DNA of 64,000 bases. Source: Neosynechococcus sphagnicola sy1 (GTDB lineage: Bacteria > Cyanobacteriota > Cyanobacteriia > Neosynechococcales > Neosynechococcaceae). Position 1 is the first letter of the stretch; each line of letters begins with the position of its first letter. Shown piece by piece: positions 33,076-43,027 of this stretch. The notes below the pieces were generated by a model. It searched no databases, was not told the origin of the DNA, and was given only the letters and a program-made list of their open reading frames with translations. Location of the stretch: the NCBI RefSeq assembly GCF_000775285.1, contig NZ_JJML01000007.1, positions 62,001-126,000 on the forward strand, read 5' to 3'. Both the position numbers and the translations under genes were made by a program.

Positions 33076-34519
33076 ATGTCTGACTTGATTCTGTTTTGGC
33101 ATCGCCGCGACCTCAGAATTGCTGACAACCTGGGACTGGCCGCCGCCCGTCAGCACAGTGCCCATCTCGTGGGTGTCTTTTGCTTAGACCCCCAGATTCT
33201 GCAAGGGAATGACATCGCCCCGGTGCGGGTGGTCTATATGGTGGGCTGTTTACAGCAGCTCCAGCAGCGGTATCACCAGCTTGGCTCCCAGTTATTAATT
33301 CTTTCAGGTCACCCGGTTCTAGCCATTCCCCGACTTGCCACCGCCCTCAGTGCTGAAGCGGTTTACTGGAATCTGGATGTGGAACCCTATGCCCAAAGCC
33401 GCGATCGCGCGGTTGAAGCAGCCTTACAGCAGGCTGGGATTCCAGTTTATACCCAGTGGGATCAGCTGCTCCATGGCCCCGAAAGCATCCTCACGGGAAG
33501 CGGCCAACCCTACACGGTCTACACCCCCTTTTGGCGCAATTGGATCACCCAAGCCAAAGCCGAACCCGTTGCAGTATTAGGCTCTTTCACTGGCCTCACC
33601 CCTACGGAAGCCGACCTTGCCTCAACTGCTGGGGCGATCGCCCTCCCAACTGCACCAGATCTCGGTTTTTATCTGGGATCAGGAACTCGTGCTGGAGCCA
33701 GGGGAAGTGGCGGCCCAGGAACGCTTGCAGGAATTTTCTGCCCAGGCGATCGCCGACTATCAGGAACAGCGTCATTTCCCAGCTCAAGCGGGCACTTCCC
33801 AGCTCAGTCCAGCCCTGAAGTTTGGAGTGATTGGCATTCGTACTGTTTGGGCAGCGACCCAGACTGCTTTGGCAGACTGCCGCAGTGATGAGGTGCGTGC
33901 CAGTATTCAGACCTGGCAACAAGAGCTGGCCTGGCGGGAGTTTTACCAACAGGTCATGTATTTCTTCCCAGAATTAGCGGCTGGCCCCTACCGTCCGCTG
34001 TGGCAGCACTTTCCCTGGGAGAACAATCCCGCCTATTTCCAAGCTTGGTGTGCTGGTCGCACCGGCTACCCCATGGTTGATGCCGCCATGCGTCAACTGA
34101 ATGAAACTGGGTGGATGCACAATCGCTGCCGGATGATTGTCGCCAATTTCCTCACCAAGGACTTGCTAGTTAGCTGGCAGTGGGGGGAAAAATACTTCAT
34201 GCAAACCCTGATCGATGGTGACCTTGCTGCCAACAACGGTGGCTGGCAGTGGAGCACTTCCAGTGGCATGGACCCCAGACCCCTACGAATTTTCAACCCC
34301 ATCACCCAGGCTCAAAAATTTGATCCCGAAGCCGAGTATATTCGCCAATGGCTACCGGAGTTGCGGAGTCTGGAAACCGCAGATCTGGTGACGGGCAAGA
34401 TTTCTCCCCTGGATTGCCATCAGTGTGACTATCCCCTGCCCATTGTTGATCACCATCAACAGCAGCGCCTATTTAAGATCTACTATCAACAACAAAAGGA
34501 TAGAATGCCCAGTTCCTAG
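33076..34519 (+). CDS. phrA: Deoxyribodipyrimidine photolyase, class I (frameshifted)
   Basis: FAD enzyme that repairs cyclobutane pyrimidine dimers with blue light. The N-terminal antenna domain begins [15 protein letters not shown]. The FAD domain carries [42 protein letters not shown] and LRIFNP. The frame shifts in a five-T run at 33666-33670 between [10 protein letters not shown] and [11 protein letters not shown]. Removing one T yields 480 aa, the normal length. Whether the antenna is 8-HDF or MTHF cannot be settled by eye. Confidence 0.9.
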
Positions 34520-34540
34520 GGACAGCAGCTAGACGGTGAA

Positions 34541-34762
34541 CTAATCTTGCACCTGAAAAGACTTCATTTGAGTGCCGGTGGTGTACTCCGTGGGATGGGT
34601 GCCGATCCAGTGGGCTAGTTTGAACAGATGCAGTTGTTCGGCCTGCTGAATCACTGCTTGACAATCCCGTAACTCAATATAGGGGATGGCTTTGGTGCGC
34701 TCCATATACTTTAAGCCAGCAAAAATATCCTTGGGAATGCGGACGGGGGTTGGAGTAGACAT
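34541..34762 (-). CDS. Small conserved-looking protein of unknown function
   Basis: 73 aa, no signal or membrane segment. The pattern RIPKDIFAGLKYMERTKAIPYIELRDCQAVIQQAE, then LFKLAHWIGTHPTEYTTG is weakly reminiscent of DUF5049-type small proteins (inference). It lies at the 3' side of the ParB-like gene cluster, on the same strand, but 420 bp away. Confidence 0.6.
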   Translation of the reverse strand: MSTPTPVRIPKDIFAGLKYMERTKAIPYIELRDCQAVIQQAEQLHLFKLAHWIGTHPTEYTTGTQMKSFQVQD

Positions 34763-34802
34763 GATAATTTCATTAACCTGACTGATGGGGTAACTTCAGG
34801 AA

Positions 34803-34931
34803 TCAAGGTTGCTTTTCCTGATGGTGCGAATCAATATCGCGAATCCAACTATCAATGATATTGATCACATTATGGCGAAAAAATTCCTTGGGCTGCTGAC
34901 CGAAAAACAAGGCACAAGCCCCTCGCTTCAT
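34803..34931 (-). CDS. Possible 42-aa ORF or gene remnant
   Basis: MKRGACALFFGQQPKEFFRH followed by a NVINIIDSWIRDIDSH segment reads like a real protein. There is no ribosome binding site and no family recognised. It could be the tail of a deleted gene. Confidence 0.25.
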   Translation of the reverse strand: MKRGACALFFGQQPKEFFRHNVINIIDSWIRDIDSHHQEKQP

Positions 34932-35185
34932 TTAGAGGCACTGAACTGCTAAGGGAGGATAAAAACTGTAAGGCATTTCTGCATAAGCATTTAAAGCATT
35001 TTAGCCGTAACAGTCTGAAACCCCAGTCAATCGAGGTTTTTAGTTGATCATCCTCAGCTTAACCCGATTAAAAGTCAGAACGCCTCCAGTAAAAACGATT
35101 TCGCAGTTATCGCCGTATACTGCCAATTGGTGTCTCAGCTCCCTAACTGTCATGCTTTGGTTTTCCTCTGGCATTTCAACTATCT

Positions 35186-36064
35186 TTAACTTCTACGCCT
35201 AGTAGTGCTGGTTTTTGTCTTAGTAGTTTTAGTCGTCGTTGGGGGCTTTGGTGGACTTGGTGGCGGCTCGGGATATGTGAGGAATTTAGCCACCAAAGGA
35301 AGCCTTGTAGCAGTAAGACCACATTTAAGCTTAGTTAGAAAACTCAAACTAGCTATAGCTTGCCCCTCTCTATAGCCTATAATTCCATGCGCCACCAAAC
35401 TAGGATCTATATTTTTCAGTGCTGTATTTTTGGTTTTAAGGATATTCAGGACATCACAAATCTCTTGCTCTGTGGCCTTAGTAATATCAATACTCTCAGG
35501 ATCTGGTGGACTTGGTGGTGGATCAGGATATGTGAGGAATTTAGCCACCAAAGGAAGCTTTGCAGCACTAAGACCGCAACTAAGCTTGGTTAGGAAACTT
35601 AAGCCAGTGATGTCATGCAACATTCTATGGTCTACAATTCCATGCGCCGCCTTACTAGGATCTATCTTGTTAAGAGCTGGATTTTTGGCTTTAAGGAAGC
35701 TTAGGACATCAAAAATCTCCTGCTCAGTGCCCTTTGTAATGTCAACAGTCATCAATTCTCCCATTTCAAGCTGAACTTTAGGAAGAATTTGATCATTGAT
35801 TAAGATGCACCAAGCGAAATCTATTTCCGCCTGCCTAGCAGCCTCTAGAATCTGCAAATTCTGAACTGCCTCATAATCATCTTCACCCAGCACTTTTACC
35901 ACTATGGGCAGAATATTTCGCTGAAAATCCTTTAAGTGTTGAGCGATATTTTTGATCAGGGCTGGAGAGTCCTCCACCTGACCTTTGATGAACTTAACAG
36001 GAATTCTCCGAGTTTCACCAGGCACAAACTCTAATGGCGACCGTTCTTGCTGAAGGATTGACAT
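35186..36064 (-). CDS. ParB-like protein with two 85-residue repeats
   Basis: 292 aa. Residues 1-100 resemble the N-terminal ParB domain seen in cyanobacterial proteins (RRIPVKFIKGQ, ILPIVVKVLGEDDYEAVQN, DFAWCILIND). Then two direct repeats of 85 residues (about 109-190 and 194-275) each hold ITKxTEQEIxDVL, a conserved FLTKLxCGL and a LTYPxPPPSPP linker. The tail is Thr/Lys/Arg-rich (TKTKTSTTRRRS), probably nucleic-acid binding. It starts 2 bases after the ParA-fusion stop, so is co-translated with it. Role inferred as ParB-type partner. Confidence 0.65.
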   Translation of the reverse strand: MSILQQERSPLEFVPGETRRIPVKFIKGQVEDSPALIKNIAQHLKDFQRNILPIVVKVLGEDDYEAVQNLQILEAARQAEIDFAWCILINDQILPKVQLEMGELMTVDITKGTEQEIFDVLSFLKAKNPALNKIDPSKAAHGIVDHRMLHDITGLSFLTKLSCGLSAAKLPLVAKFLTYPDPPPSPPDPESIDITKATEQEICDVLNILKTKNTALKNIDPSLVAHGIIGYREGQAIASLSFLTKLKCGLTATRLPLVAKFLTYPEPPPSPPKPPTTTKTTKTKTSTTRRRS

Positions 36065-36066
36065 GG

Positions 36067-37450
36067 TTAGTGATCCACAAAATTATGCTTGAGGAATATT
36101 TCATCTACTAAACTGTCGAAAAGCTTGGTGATGGGTGAGGCCCGCCAACACACAGCAGGCACCTTACGAAACTCGGCAACCTTGGTTTGGGTATATGTCC
36201 TTAATCTGACTTTGCATACCTTCCCTGTGAAATTGAAATCCTGAAAATATTGATCAATAAATTTGTCAATGTTTACTCCAACGTCAGCTGGACAGTTAGA
36301 GTAAACAAGCCCAAGGTTCCAAGGCCCAACATGAACCGGACTTTGCTTCAGCCTAAACTCTTGAATTTTAGGAACTGTTTTGTTGTACAACGTAATCCCA
36401 TGATTGAGAGAACGGCGATCATAATCTACAGGAATTAGCAAAAGATCAGAAGCGAATAAAACTCCCTGAGTAAGGTTGTCTACCACTGGCGATGTATCGA
36501 CAAATATATAGTCATAGCCGCTACTAAGAAGACGAATAAGTTGTTGAATTAGTTGAAGGTGTTTACCTCCAGAAGCAGCATCAGAGTCTCTGAACTTCTC
36601 AAGTGCAACCTTGTTCCCAGGTAAGACATCTAGCCCAAAATAGTTTTTTCTCTGTTGTGGGGAATTGTTTGCGCTGGATGAGGTCTTTCAAAATTTGGCT
36701 AATCTGCTTATTGTCTTTAAGAGCTACTTGATCCATCAGAGACAGAAATTGATCTGAAAAATCGTCAGGATTTATGCCAAGCCCTTGAGTCAGATCTGTC
36801 TGTGGGTCTAAGTCGATTAGCAACACTCTTTTCCCCCGCATTGCCAGTGTTGCGCCAATATTGACGGTGTTGGTAGTCTTGCCGACCCCTCCTTTCTGAT
36901 TCCATACAGAGATTGTCAAGCCTCTATGAAGGCGACTCAGGCAATATTCCAGTTGACCGATCAAGCTCGGTAAATTATTCTGCGTCACTTTTTGGATTGG
37001 GGTTAATGGCATTACCAACCCTTCTACACGCCTCCAAATCTGGAAGAAATCACCATTAAACACCAAGCCAAAAGGAGCCAGATGCTTCTGAGTAACATTT
37101 TTCTCGCCTAAGTACTGCTTAATGCCGTTATTGCCCCCAGTGGTTGGATATCCTACTGCATTACGGTAAAGAGGATGTTGCTGGCAGAACGCTGAAAAAC
37201 CATCTTCTGGAATTGCCGCAATTGCAGCATCTCTCTTTTTAGTCTCAACCGCCAAAATAGGTTGTTGATCGGCCGAGTAGACCATGAAGTCTGGCGAAAG
37301 ACCCGAACCAATTGTTGGGCCTACCTTGAAAGGTAATTTTAGGTAGTGAAGTAAAGGGATGAAAAAATGGGCATTGAGATCTGCCTCAGCCAAATTTCCT
37401 GGTAGAGCTTCCCACTTAGTAAGTAAGTCATCTATATCTTTCTGATCCAT
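36067..37450 (-). CDS. PD-(D/E)XK nuclease-like / ParA ATPase fusion (frameshifted)
   Basis: 460 aa after correction. Residues 1-150 resemble the N-terminal nuclease domain of type I restriction R proteins: helix [17 protein letters not shown], then SPDFMVYS (Asp54) and VETKK (Glu69, Lys71), a D-x14-E-x-K core. From 178 it is a ParA/MinD ATPase: deviant Walker [11 protein letters not shown] (184-193), [16 protein letters not shown] and Walker B-like [12 protein letters not shown]. The reading frame breaks in a T6 run at 36644-36649 (plus strand); one base less joins both halves. It lies between a small DNA-binding-like gene and the ParB-like gene in an operon. Function unknown. Confidence 0.72.
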
Positions 37451-37460
37451 CAGTTTGCCC

Positions 37461-37625
37461 TTAAAGGGTGATGTGACCGCGCCCTAACCTTTCCAGCAGC
37501 TCTCCCACAGAAATACCCCTCGCTTCGGCAAGCAACCGCAATCCTTCTTTTGCCGTAGGAGTGATTCGCGCCGATAGGCGGTGGGACTTCTCCTCTCCAT
37601 ATTGAGCGTGTTTGGACTTGGACAT
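37461..37625 (-). CDS. Small RHH/CopG-like protein
   Basis: 54 aa in the frame [20 protein letters not shown], then [17 protein letters not shown], then [14 protein letters not shown] short basic strand followed by two predicted helices fits a ribbon-helix-helix or similar fold. The stop is 10 bases before the ATG of the ParA fusion. A competing 70-aa frame over the same bases is rejected. Probably an autoregulator or a component of the partition-like operon (inference). Confidence 0.6.
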   Translation of the reverse strand: MSKSKHAQYGEEKSHRLSARITPTAKEGLRLLAEARGISVGELLERLGRGHITL

Positions 37626-37649
37626 TATTCATAGCAGGTGCTTTGCCGG

Positions 37650-37673
37650 ATTGTACATCCATTACCAGGATGT
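37650..37673 (-). promoter_or_regulatory. Candidate promoter/operator of the nuclease-ParA operon
   Basis: ACATCC (37655-37660) and GGATGT (37668-37673) form a 6-bp inverted repeat with a 7-base spacer. It directly abuts a TACAAT -10-like hexamer (minus strand, 37650-37655), 25 bases before the start of the small RHH-like gene. An autoregulatory operator is possible. Confidence 0.35.
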
Positions 37674-37799
37674 GAACAGATTTATCTCAGGGATGGCTGC
37701 GAGGTTACTGGTCTTCTGTGGATTGCAAAACAGATTTCCAAAATTCAACTTGGGCTGAGATTTGATCAATTAGAAACCTAGTTGAGGCGATCAGGTCTC

Positions 37800-38000
37800 T
37801 CAAGCTTCCCCCAGGATCTGAGTGACCTCCTGTTTCTGAAGGTTTCGGAGCTGCTCTCTTGCAAAGCATTCCAGCAGCTCTGACTGGCTTATGCCTATCT
37901 CTATTGCCTTTTCCTTCAGCAGAATACTGGTTTTGGGGGTTAGCAGCGCCTTGAACTGGATACTCTTGTTTTCTCCATGAGCTGCATGCTTGGTCTTCAT
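37800..38000 (-). CDS. Ribbon-helix-helix-like protein overlapping the P-type ATPase
   Basis: 66 aa. SIQFKALLTPKTSILLKEKA then IEIGISQSELLECFAREQL has the strand-helix-helix look of CopG/RHH antitoxins and small repressors. Its ATG overlaps the ATPase stop as ATGA (37997-38000), implying translational coupling. Residues resemble the second small protein at 37461 (K-rich head, then helix, then I-S-x-x-E-L-L-E), so both may be paralogues. Confidence 0.65.
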   Translation of the reverse strand: MKTKHAAHGENKSIQFKALLTPKTSILLKEKAIEIGISQSELLECFAREQLRNLQKQEVTQILGEA

Positions 38001-40765
38001 TGACCTCGCTCCCTATATCTTTGCCAGATTAACCATTTTTGCAATTCTACAGCTCCCAAGACCGTCGTGCTAACCAATAGACTCAGCCCTAGCTCCCCAA
38101 CGGATAGGGCTTTTGTTTGAAAAATCTCTTGCAAAAATGGGAGGTACACCACTGCCAGTTGTAAACCCAAGGTGAGGGTCACTGCTCCCAGCATGGGTTT
38201 ATTGGAAAGCAACCCAATGTGAAATAGCGAGTCCCGTTCGGAACGAACCCCCAAGGCAATTCCTAGCTCAGAAAAGGTCAGGGTGGTGAACAGGAGCGTC
38301 TGCCAGTTAGACTCAGGATCCATCTTCCAGTACCAGTAGCCGATGCCGAGGCAACCTAGGGTGATAATCAGCCCCAGCCAGAAAATGTTCCAGCCCATGC
38401 CTCGGGCAAAAATATTTTCAGTGGGGGATTGAGGGGGACGCTGCATGATATTGCGCTCGGCTGGTTCGACACTTAACGCAAGGGCTGGCAAGCCATCCGT
38501 CATCAAATTAATCCAGAGGATTTGGATCGGCAGCAGCGGCAGGGGCATACCCACCACAGGAGCTAAGAGCATCACCCAGATTTCTGCGGAATTACTACTG
38601 AGCAAATACTTAATACTCTTGCGGATATTGTCATAAATCACCCGCCCCTCTCGGACGGCAGCGACGATGGTGGCAAAGTTGTCATCAAGCAACACCATGT
38701 CAGCCGCTTCTTTGGCAACGTCAGTACCCGTGATCCCCATGGCTACTCCAATATCTGCTTTTCTTAAGGCAGGGGCATCGTTGACGCCATCCCCTGTCAT
38801 GGCAACAATATGTCCTCGGCTTTGGAGAGCCTCAATGATCGCTAGCTTTTGCTGCGGGGACACGCGGGCGTAAACCGACACATCCTCAACCAGGTCTACC
38901 AATTCTGTGGCTGAAAGCTGAGCCAACATCTGCCCAGTCTGAATGCGATCGCTGGTAGCAATCCCCAGATCCTGGGCAATATGTTGTGCCGTCAGGGATT
39001 GATCCCCCGTAATCATGACCGGACGAATCCCCGCATCCCGGCAAGTTAAGATGGCTCCTTTGACCTCAGGGCGTGGCGGATCTAGCATCCCGATGATGCC
39101 GACAAAAATTAAATTCTCCTCGATCTCGTCCCTGAGCCGCTTATGAACAGATGGCTCCAGGAACCGAAAGGCAACCCCCATGACCCGCATCCCATCCTGG
39201 GCCAGTTGGTTATTGGTATCCATGATTCTTTGATGCCAATCACCATTGAGTCCTTGGGGTTGCCCCTCCACCCAAACCTGGCTGGAAACCTCCAAGAGAC
39301 TCTCGACTCCCCCTTTGGTAAAGGCAATATAGGAGGAGCTACCGGAGGCAATCAGCCAGGACTCAGGCAGCTCAAGGGTATCTGGAATTGGGGTACCGGC
39401 AGCTAGCAACTGATGAACCGTGGTCATGCGTTTACGTTCGGCATCAAAGGGGATCTCGGCAATGCGGGGAAAAATCGACTCTAAGCGCGCTTTCCAGAGT
39501 CCCATCTGGGCAGCAGTCACCACCAATGCCCCTTCAGTTGGATCCCCGATGGCATGGAAATGATGGGGGTGATCGGGATCCGGTTTTAGCAGGGCATCAT
39601 TGCAGAGAGCCGCACCGATCAGGAGGAGACTCAGGGCAGGATGCCCCAGGAGCAGCGGCGATTGGACGTCACTGGAACTGAGGACGGGCTGATGTTGTTG
39701 CAGGTGAGTTGTTAAGTCCAGCCGATGATCGGCGACAGCTAGGAAGGTGACCGTCATCTTGTTTTCAGTCAGGGTGCCGGTTTTATCGGAGCAGATCACG
39801 GTGACAGAACCCAAGGTTTCGACAGCTGGCAACTTGCGGATCAGGGCTTGGTGTTTGAGCATTCGTTGCGCCCCAATTGCCAAAGAGATGGTCACAATTG
39901 CCGGCAATCCCTCTGGCACCACAGCAACGGCCATGCTCACCGCTGTCAGGAACAAGAGTTGAAACTTTTCACCCCGCAGCAGCCCCAGCGCCAAAATCAC
40001 CGCAATTAATATCAGGGCTGCCATGACGAGTTTCTGCCCCAACTGATCCAGTCGCTTTTGCAGCGGCGTAGGCTCTGGCACTACCGTCTGCATCAGGTGG
40101 GCGATACTGCCCAGTTCTGTGTTCATCCCCGTTGCCGTTACCACTGCCAGCCCCCGTCCATAGGTGGCAACTGTCCCCAGATAAACCAGATTGCGCCGCT
40201 CCCCCAACGCCAAGTCAGGCTCTGTAAGGGGTGCGGTATGTTTCTCTACGGGTTGTGATTCCCCCGTAAAGGTTGCTTCTTGAACCCGTAAGTTTACACT
40301 CTCAATTAAACGACCATCCGCCGGAACTAAATTACCCGCTTCCAATAGGACGATATCTCCAGGCACGATTCCTCGGGCTGAAATTTCTTGCCACTGCCCG
40401 GCTCGCCACACTCTCACCTTGGGTACGGCTAATTTCTTTAGGGCTGCGATCGCCTTGCTAGCTCGGTACTCTTGGTCAAACCCAATCAGAATGGTCAGTA
40501 CCACGATCGCTAGAATTGCAAGGGTATCTTTGTAGTCCCTCAACAGTGCAGAAATGAAGGCAGCCCCCAGCAAAATCAGGATTGTCGATGCAGTGAGTTG
40601 CTCCCAAAGGATTTGCCAGGGACTCTTGAGAGAACGCTCGATCAGATCGTTAGTTCCGTACTCTAACTGACGGCGACTCACCTCTTGCTGGCTCAGTCCA
40701 GTGCTTGCATCGGTGCCTAGAAGTTCTAATACCTGCGATATCTCTAGCTGATGCCAGTTGCTCAA
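37997..40765 (-). CDS. P-type cation-transporting ATPase, P2A (Ca2+) type
   Basis: 922 aa membrane pump. Actuator motif TGES, phosphorylation site [14 protein letters not shown] (Asp near 329), [15 protein letters not shown] in M4, nucleotide-domain GDPTEGAL, and hinge MITGDQSL and [20 protein letters not shown]. Ten membrane spans are apparent, with the C-terminal cation ATPase region ([18 protein letters not shown]). PEGL in M4 with N and D in M6 (NLMTD) fits SERCA-like PacL calcium export. The stop overlaps the next small gene by four bases. Confidence 0.93.
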   Translation of the reverse strand: MSNWHQLEISQVLELLGTDASTGLSQQEVSRRQLEYGTNDLIERSLKSPWQILWEQLTASTILILLGAAFISALLRDYKDTLAILAIVVLTILIGFDQEYRASKAIAALKKLAVPKVRVWRAGQWQEISARGIVPGDIVLLEAGNLVPADGRLIESVNLRVQEATFTGESQPVEKHTAPLTEPDLALGERRNLVYLGTVATYGRGLAVVTATGMNTELGSIAHLMQTVVPEPTPLQKRLDQLGQKLVMAALILIAVILALGLLRGEKFQLLFLTAVSMAVAVVPEGLPAIVTISLAIGAQRMLKHQALIRKLPAVETLGSVTVICSDKTGTLTENKMTVTFLAVADHRLDLTTHLQQHQPVLSSSDVQSPLLLGHPALSLLLIGAALCNDALLKPDPDHPHHFHAIGDPTEGALVVTAAQMGLWKARLESIFPRIAEIPFDAERKRMTTVHQLLAAGTPIPDTLELPESWLIASGSSSYIAFTKGGVESLLEVSSQVWVEGQPQGLNGDWHQRIMDTNNQLAQDGMRVMGVAFRFLEPSVHKRLRDEIEENLIFVGIIGMLDPPRPEVKGAILTCRDAGIRPVMITGDQSLTAQHIAQDLGIATSDRIQTGQMLAQLSATELVDLVEDVSVYARVSPQQKLAIIEALQSRGHIVAMTGDGVNDAPALRKADIGVAMGITGTDVAKEAADMVLLDDNFATIVAAVREGRVIYDNIRKSIKYLLSSNSAEIWVMLLAPVVGMPLPLLPIQILWINLMTDGLPALALSVEPAERNIMQRPPQSPTENIFARGMGWNIFWLGLIITLGCLGIGYWYWKMDPESNWQTLLFTTLTFSELGIALGVRSERDSLFHIGLLSNKPMLGAVTLTLGLQLAVVYLPFLQEIFQTKALSVGELGLSLLVSTTVLGAVELQKWLIWQRYRERGQ

Positions 40766-41004
40766 GATAGTTGCTCTCGACGTAGTGACGAATCAAGGTT
40801 ACCTCCAGAATTTACCAGGAGTGGAGTGCCCACAATCCTCACAAAACTCGTCGCGCCCCCTGTGAGGGATATTTGTGTTCAACCCTCCACAGCAACCGCG
40901 AAGGATTGAGCACAAAAGCATCACCCCCTTCGGGAGACCCCATGATTCGGTGTCAAAGGATCCTACCCGATGGGCTGCTGAGAGGATTTTAGGCTTCTGG
41001 AACC

Positions 41005-41508
41005 CTAGGATTGCGCAGGGATACCCCGGCGATCGAGAATGTCTCGTAACTCTGCCTCTTGGGTTTTTGTCAGCGATGTTTGCAGGACTTTCCCCCCAAA
41101 GGGAGCGACTTCCTCCAACACCTTATCGGGGGTAACCTTACTGACTAGGACAAAGAGCGCCGAAGTACTGGGTTGGAGGGTTGCGCCTAATTCTTTCATA
41201 AAGTTGTCATCAATGCCAATATCGGTCAAAGCCCCTGAGATCGCTCCGGAGGCTGCACCTACAGCAGCACCTAGAAGCGGGACAAAGAACAATGTGCCAA
41301 TCAATAGACCCCAGAATCCCCCGCTGACTGCTCCAGCGGAAGTCAGGTCGATCGCTTGTTTGAGCTTAATTTTGCCATCTTTGTCTTTGACGACAACCGC
41401 TGCATCTGCTAGTTCAATCAGGTGCTCCTTTTGCAGCCGGGCCAAGGTAAGACGAACTTCCTCAGCTTTGAATTCATCTTCGTAAGCAACCACAAATAAA
41501 TCAGCCAC
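41005..41508 (-). CDS. DUF1269 domain-containing protein
   Basis: 167 aa. MADLFVVAYEDEFKAEEVR start, charged N-terminal ferredoxin-like half, then a glycine-rich hydrophobic hairpin (GGFWGLLIGTLFFVPLLGAA, VGAASGAISGALTDIG), then a C-terminal half VLVSKVTPDKVLEEVAPFGG. This is the DUF1269 pattern. Probably membrane-associated; often stress-related, function unknown. Confidence 0.85.
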   Translation of the reverse strand: MADLFVVAYEDEFKAEEVRLTLARLQKEHLIELADAAVVVKDKDGKIKLKQAIDLTSAGAVSGGFWGLLIGTLFFVPLLGAAVGAASGAISGALTDIGIDDNFMKELGATLQPSTSALFVLVSKVTPDKVLEEVAPFGGKVLQTSLTKTQEAELRDILDRRGIPAQS

Positions 41509-41669
41509 GTTCTACCTCTTGAATGAGTATTCTGGAAAACCCAAAGGGCTATGTTCAGCGTGGGATCAGTATGCTCTGTGCCAGTGCTATCAATCGGGCT
41601 TTCTACTCTCAACTGCTACGTAGAGATCCGGTTGGACACGGGCAAGAACAAAGATAACGCCATTTGATC

Positions 41670-41891
41670 TTAACGCTTTGGCTTTGCTTCTCGTCTACGT
41701 TGCTCAGCTTTGGCTTGGGCTGTGTTTGGTAAATAACTCCCATCCTGAAATTGATTGCGTTTAATCTCCCGTGATAGGCTACTTTGGGAGCAATTCATCC
41801 TTTGCGCGATCGCCCGCAGAGATAGATGTGTCGTTGTCCGTAGCTGGTATAGCTCAAACCGTTCGGAATCTGTAAAATGTTTATGGCTCAT
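41670..41891 (-). pseudogene. IS30 family transposase remnant (N-terminus)
   Basis: 73 codons with the IS30 helix-turn-helix: KHFTDSERFELYQLR, LSLRAIAQRMNCSQSSLSRE and IKRNQFQDGSY. The DDE catalytic domain is missing; the frame stops after AKPKR and no remaining transposase sequence follows. Residual fragment of an insertion sequence. Confidence 0.8.
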
Positions 41892-42034
41892 AGGGTTGTC
41901 CCAATGTTGTGGTAAACATCAGACTATTCCTATGAGTCCCTCCTGGAAAAATCTCTAGGGGATCAACTTCACCCTTGAATGGGCGGTTATCAGCAAACCC
42001 AGAACAGCAGTGGTAAGCTTTACATCTAAACAAA

Positions 42035-42808
42035 ATGGGTTTAAGTAATCATCGACAATCGATGCGATCAAATAACTTTATCATGGTTGCCTTCATTGCT
42101 TGTGTTTTGCTTATGACTGGATGTTCTGGAAAATCTTCATCAGAACTTAAAGCCCTGAATCCCTATGCTCAAGCTACGCTCACTCCTGGAACTGGTCTGG
42201 GAGATCTGCAATTAGGGAAAACGACCTTAGGTTGGTTTGTCCAAAACATCGGATCGGGAACTATATCAGTTATCGCTGGCGATGAAACTGCAATAGAATT
42301 AAGTTTCCTGAACGGTGAAGTTTCGTTTCTCTTTGTTATTTCAAGCAGCTGTCAAAATGAAACAGATGCACCTGGGAAACGATTAGATCTAGGTCAAGAT
42401 ATCAAGTCATTCCTGTCCCGATATCCTGGATGCAACGATCTACCGTTATCTAGCCTATCGGTAGCGACTCAACAAAGCAGTCAGGCGGACACCTTTTTCA
42501 AGGGCAGTACGGATCGCGGTGTGCGACTCTGGTCACCAAAATCTGATGCTTATCAACATGGAGCCGAGTTAAATCATGCAGGTCAATTGGTTGCTGGTGA
42601 GGATCAGCAGCGGGAAAATCTAGGTCGCCTTGAATTTCCAGTAGGTATTTATCTCTACTATTCAGAAGGCGAAGGGGCAACACCAGAGGAAGTGCAGTCA
42701 GGTGCGCCCCTATCGCCTGAGAGAATACGTGAGATAGAAGCGTCAGCAAGGGAAGCGGCCAAGAATGCTGTGATTAAGCGCATGACAATTTTCATGCCAA
42801 ATAGATGA
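42035..42808 (+). CDS. Putative lipoprotein of unknown function
   Basis: 257 aa. The hydrophobic signal ends in a lipobox LLMTGC (Cys30 with the 42035 start; Cys21 if the ATG at 42062 is used). The mature part has LTPGTGLGDLQLGKTTLGW, seen in extracytoplasmic proteins with a repeated beta unit, and a Glu/Ala-rich C-terminus. Family not recognised. It is directly followed by MITE copy 1. Confidence 0.65.
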   Translation: MGLSNHRQSMRSNNFIMVAFIACVLLMTGCSGKSSSELKALNPYAQATLTPGTGLGDLQLGKTTLGWFVQNIGSGTISVIAGDETAIELSFLNGEVSFLFVISSSCQNETDAPGKRLDLGQDIKSFLSRYPGCNDLPLSSLSVATQQSSQADTFFKGSTDRGVRLWSPKSDAYQHGAELNHAGQLVAGEDQQRENLGRLEFPVGIYLYYSEGEGATPEEVQSGAPLSPERIREIEASAREAAKNAVIKRMTIFMPNR

Positions 42809-42850
42809 GAGGAATCATTATTACCGGTCTCATACGCGTCAACGATTTAT

Positions 42851-43017
42851 GAGGACGTTTTAAAAGGGTAGGCTTTAGCCTCAAATACAACTCAGAGGCG
42901 CGATGGTCTCCGACCAGCCTTCGGCTATCGCAAACCCTGGAACCCTGATTCTCTCGAATTAGCTTCTAGGTAGCTAGGGGGGTGAAACACACCCTGAAAG
43001 ACTTTTAAAACATCCTC
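42851..43017. mobile_element. MITE copy 1 (IS5/IS1031-like ends)
   Basis: 167-bp element with 16-bp terminal inverted repeats GAGGACGTTTTAAAAG / CTTTTAAAACATCCTC (one mismatch). It is about 90 percent identical to the copy at 44705 apart from a 24-base internal insertion (near 42903-42926). No coding capacity. Flanks do not show a clean target duplication. It ends 11 bases from the ArsR stop codon. Confidence 0.8.
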
Positions 43018-43027
43018 TAAGGCAGGG

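Noticed and set aside
37450-37662. 70-aa minus-strand frame over the small gene before the ParA fusion
   Set aside because: The alternative frame 37461-37625 reads as a charged RHH-like protein with ordinary codon use and stops 10 bases before the fusion start; the longer frame has no protein-like character.
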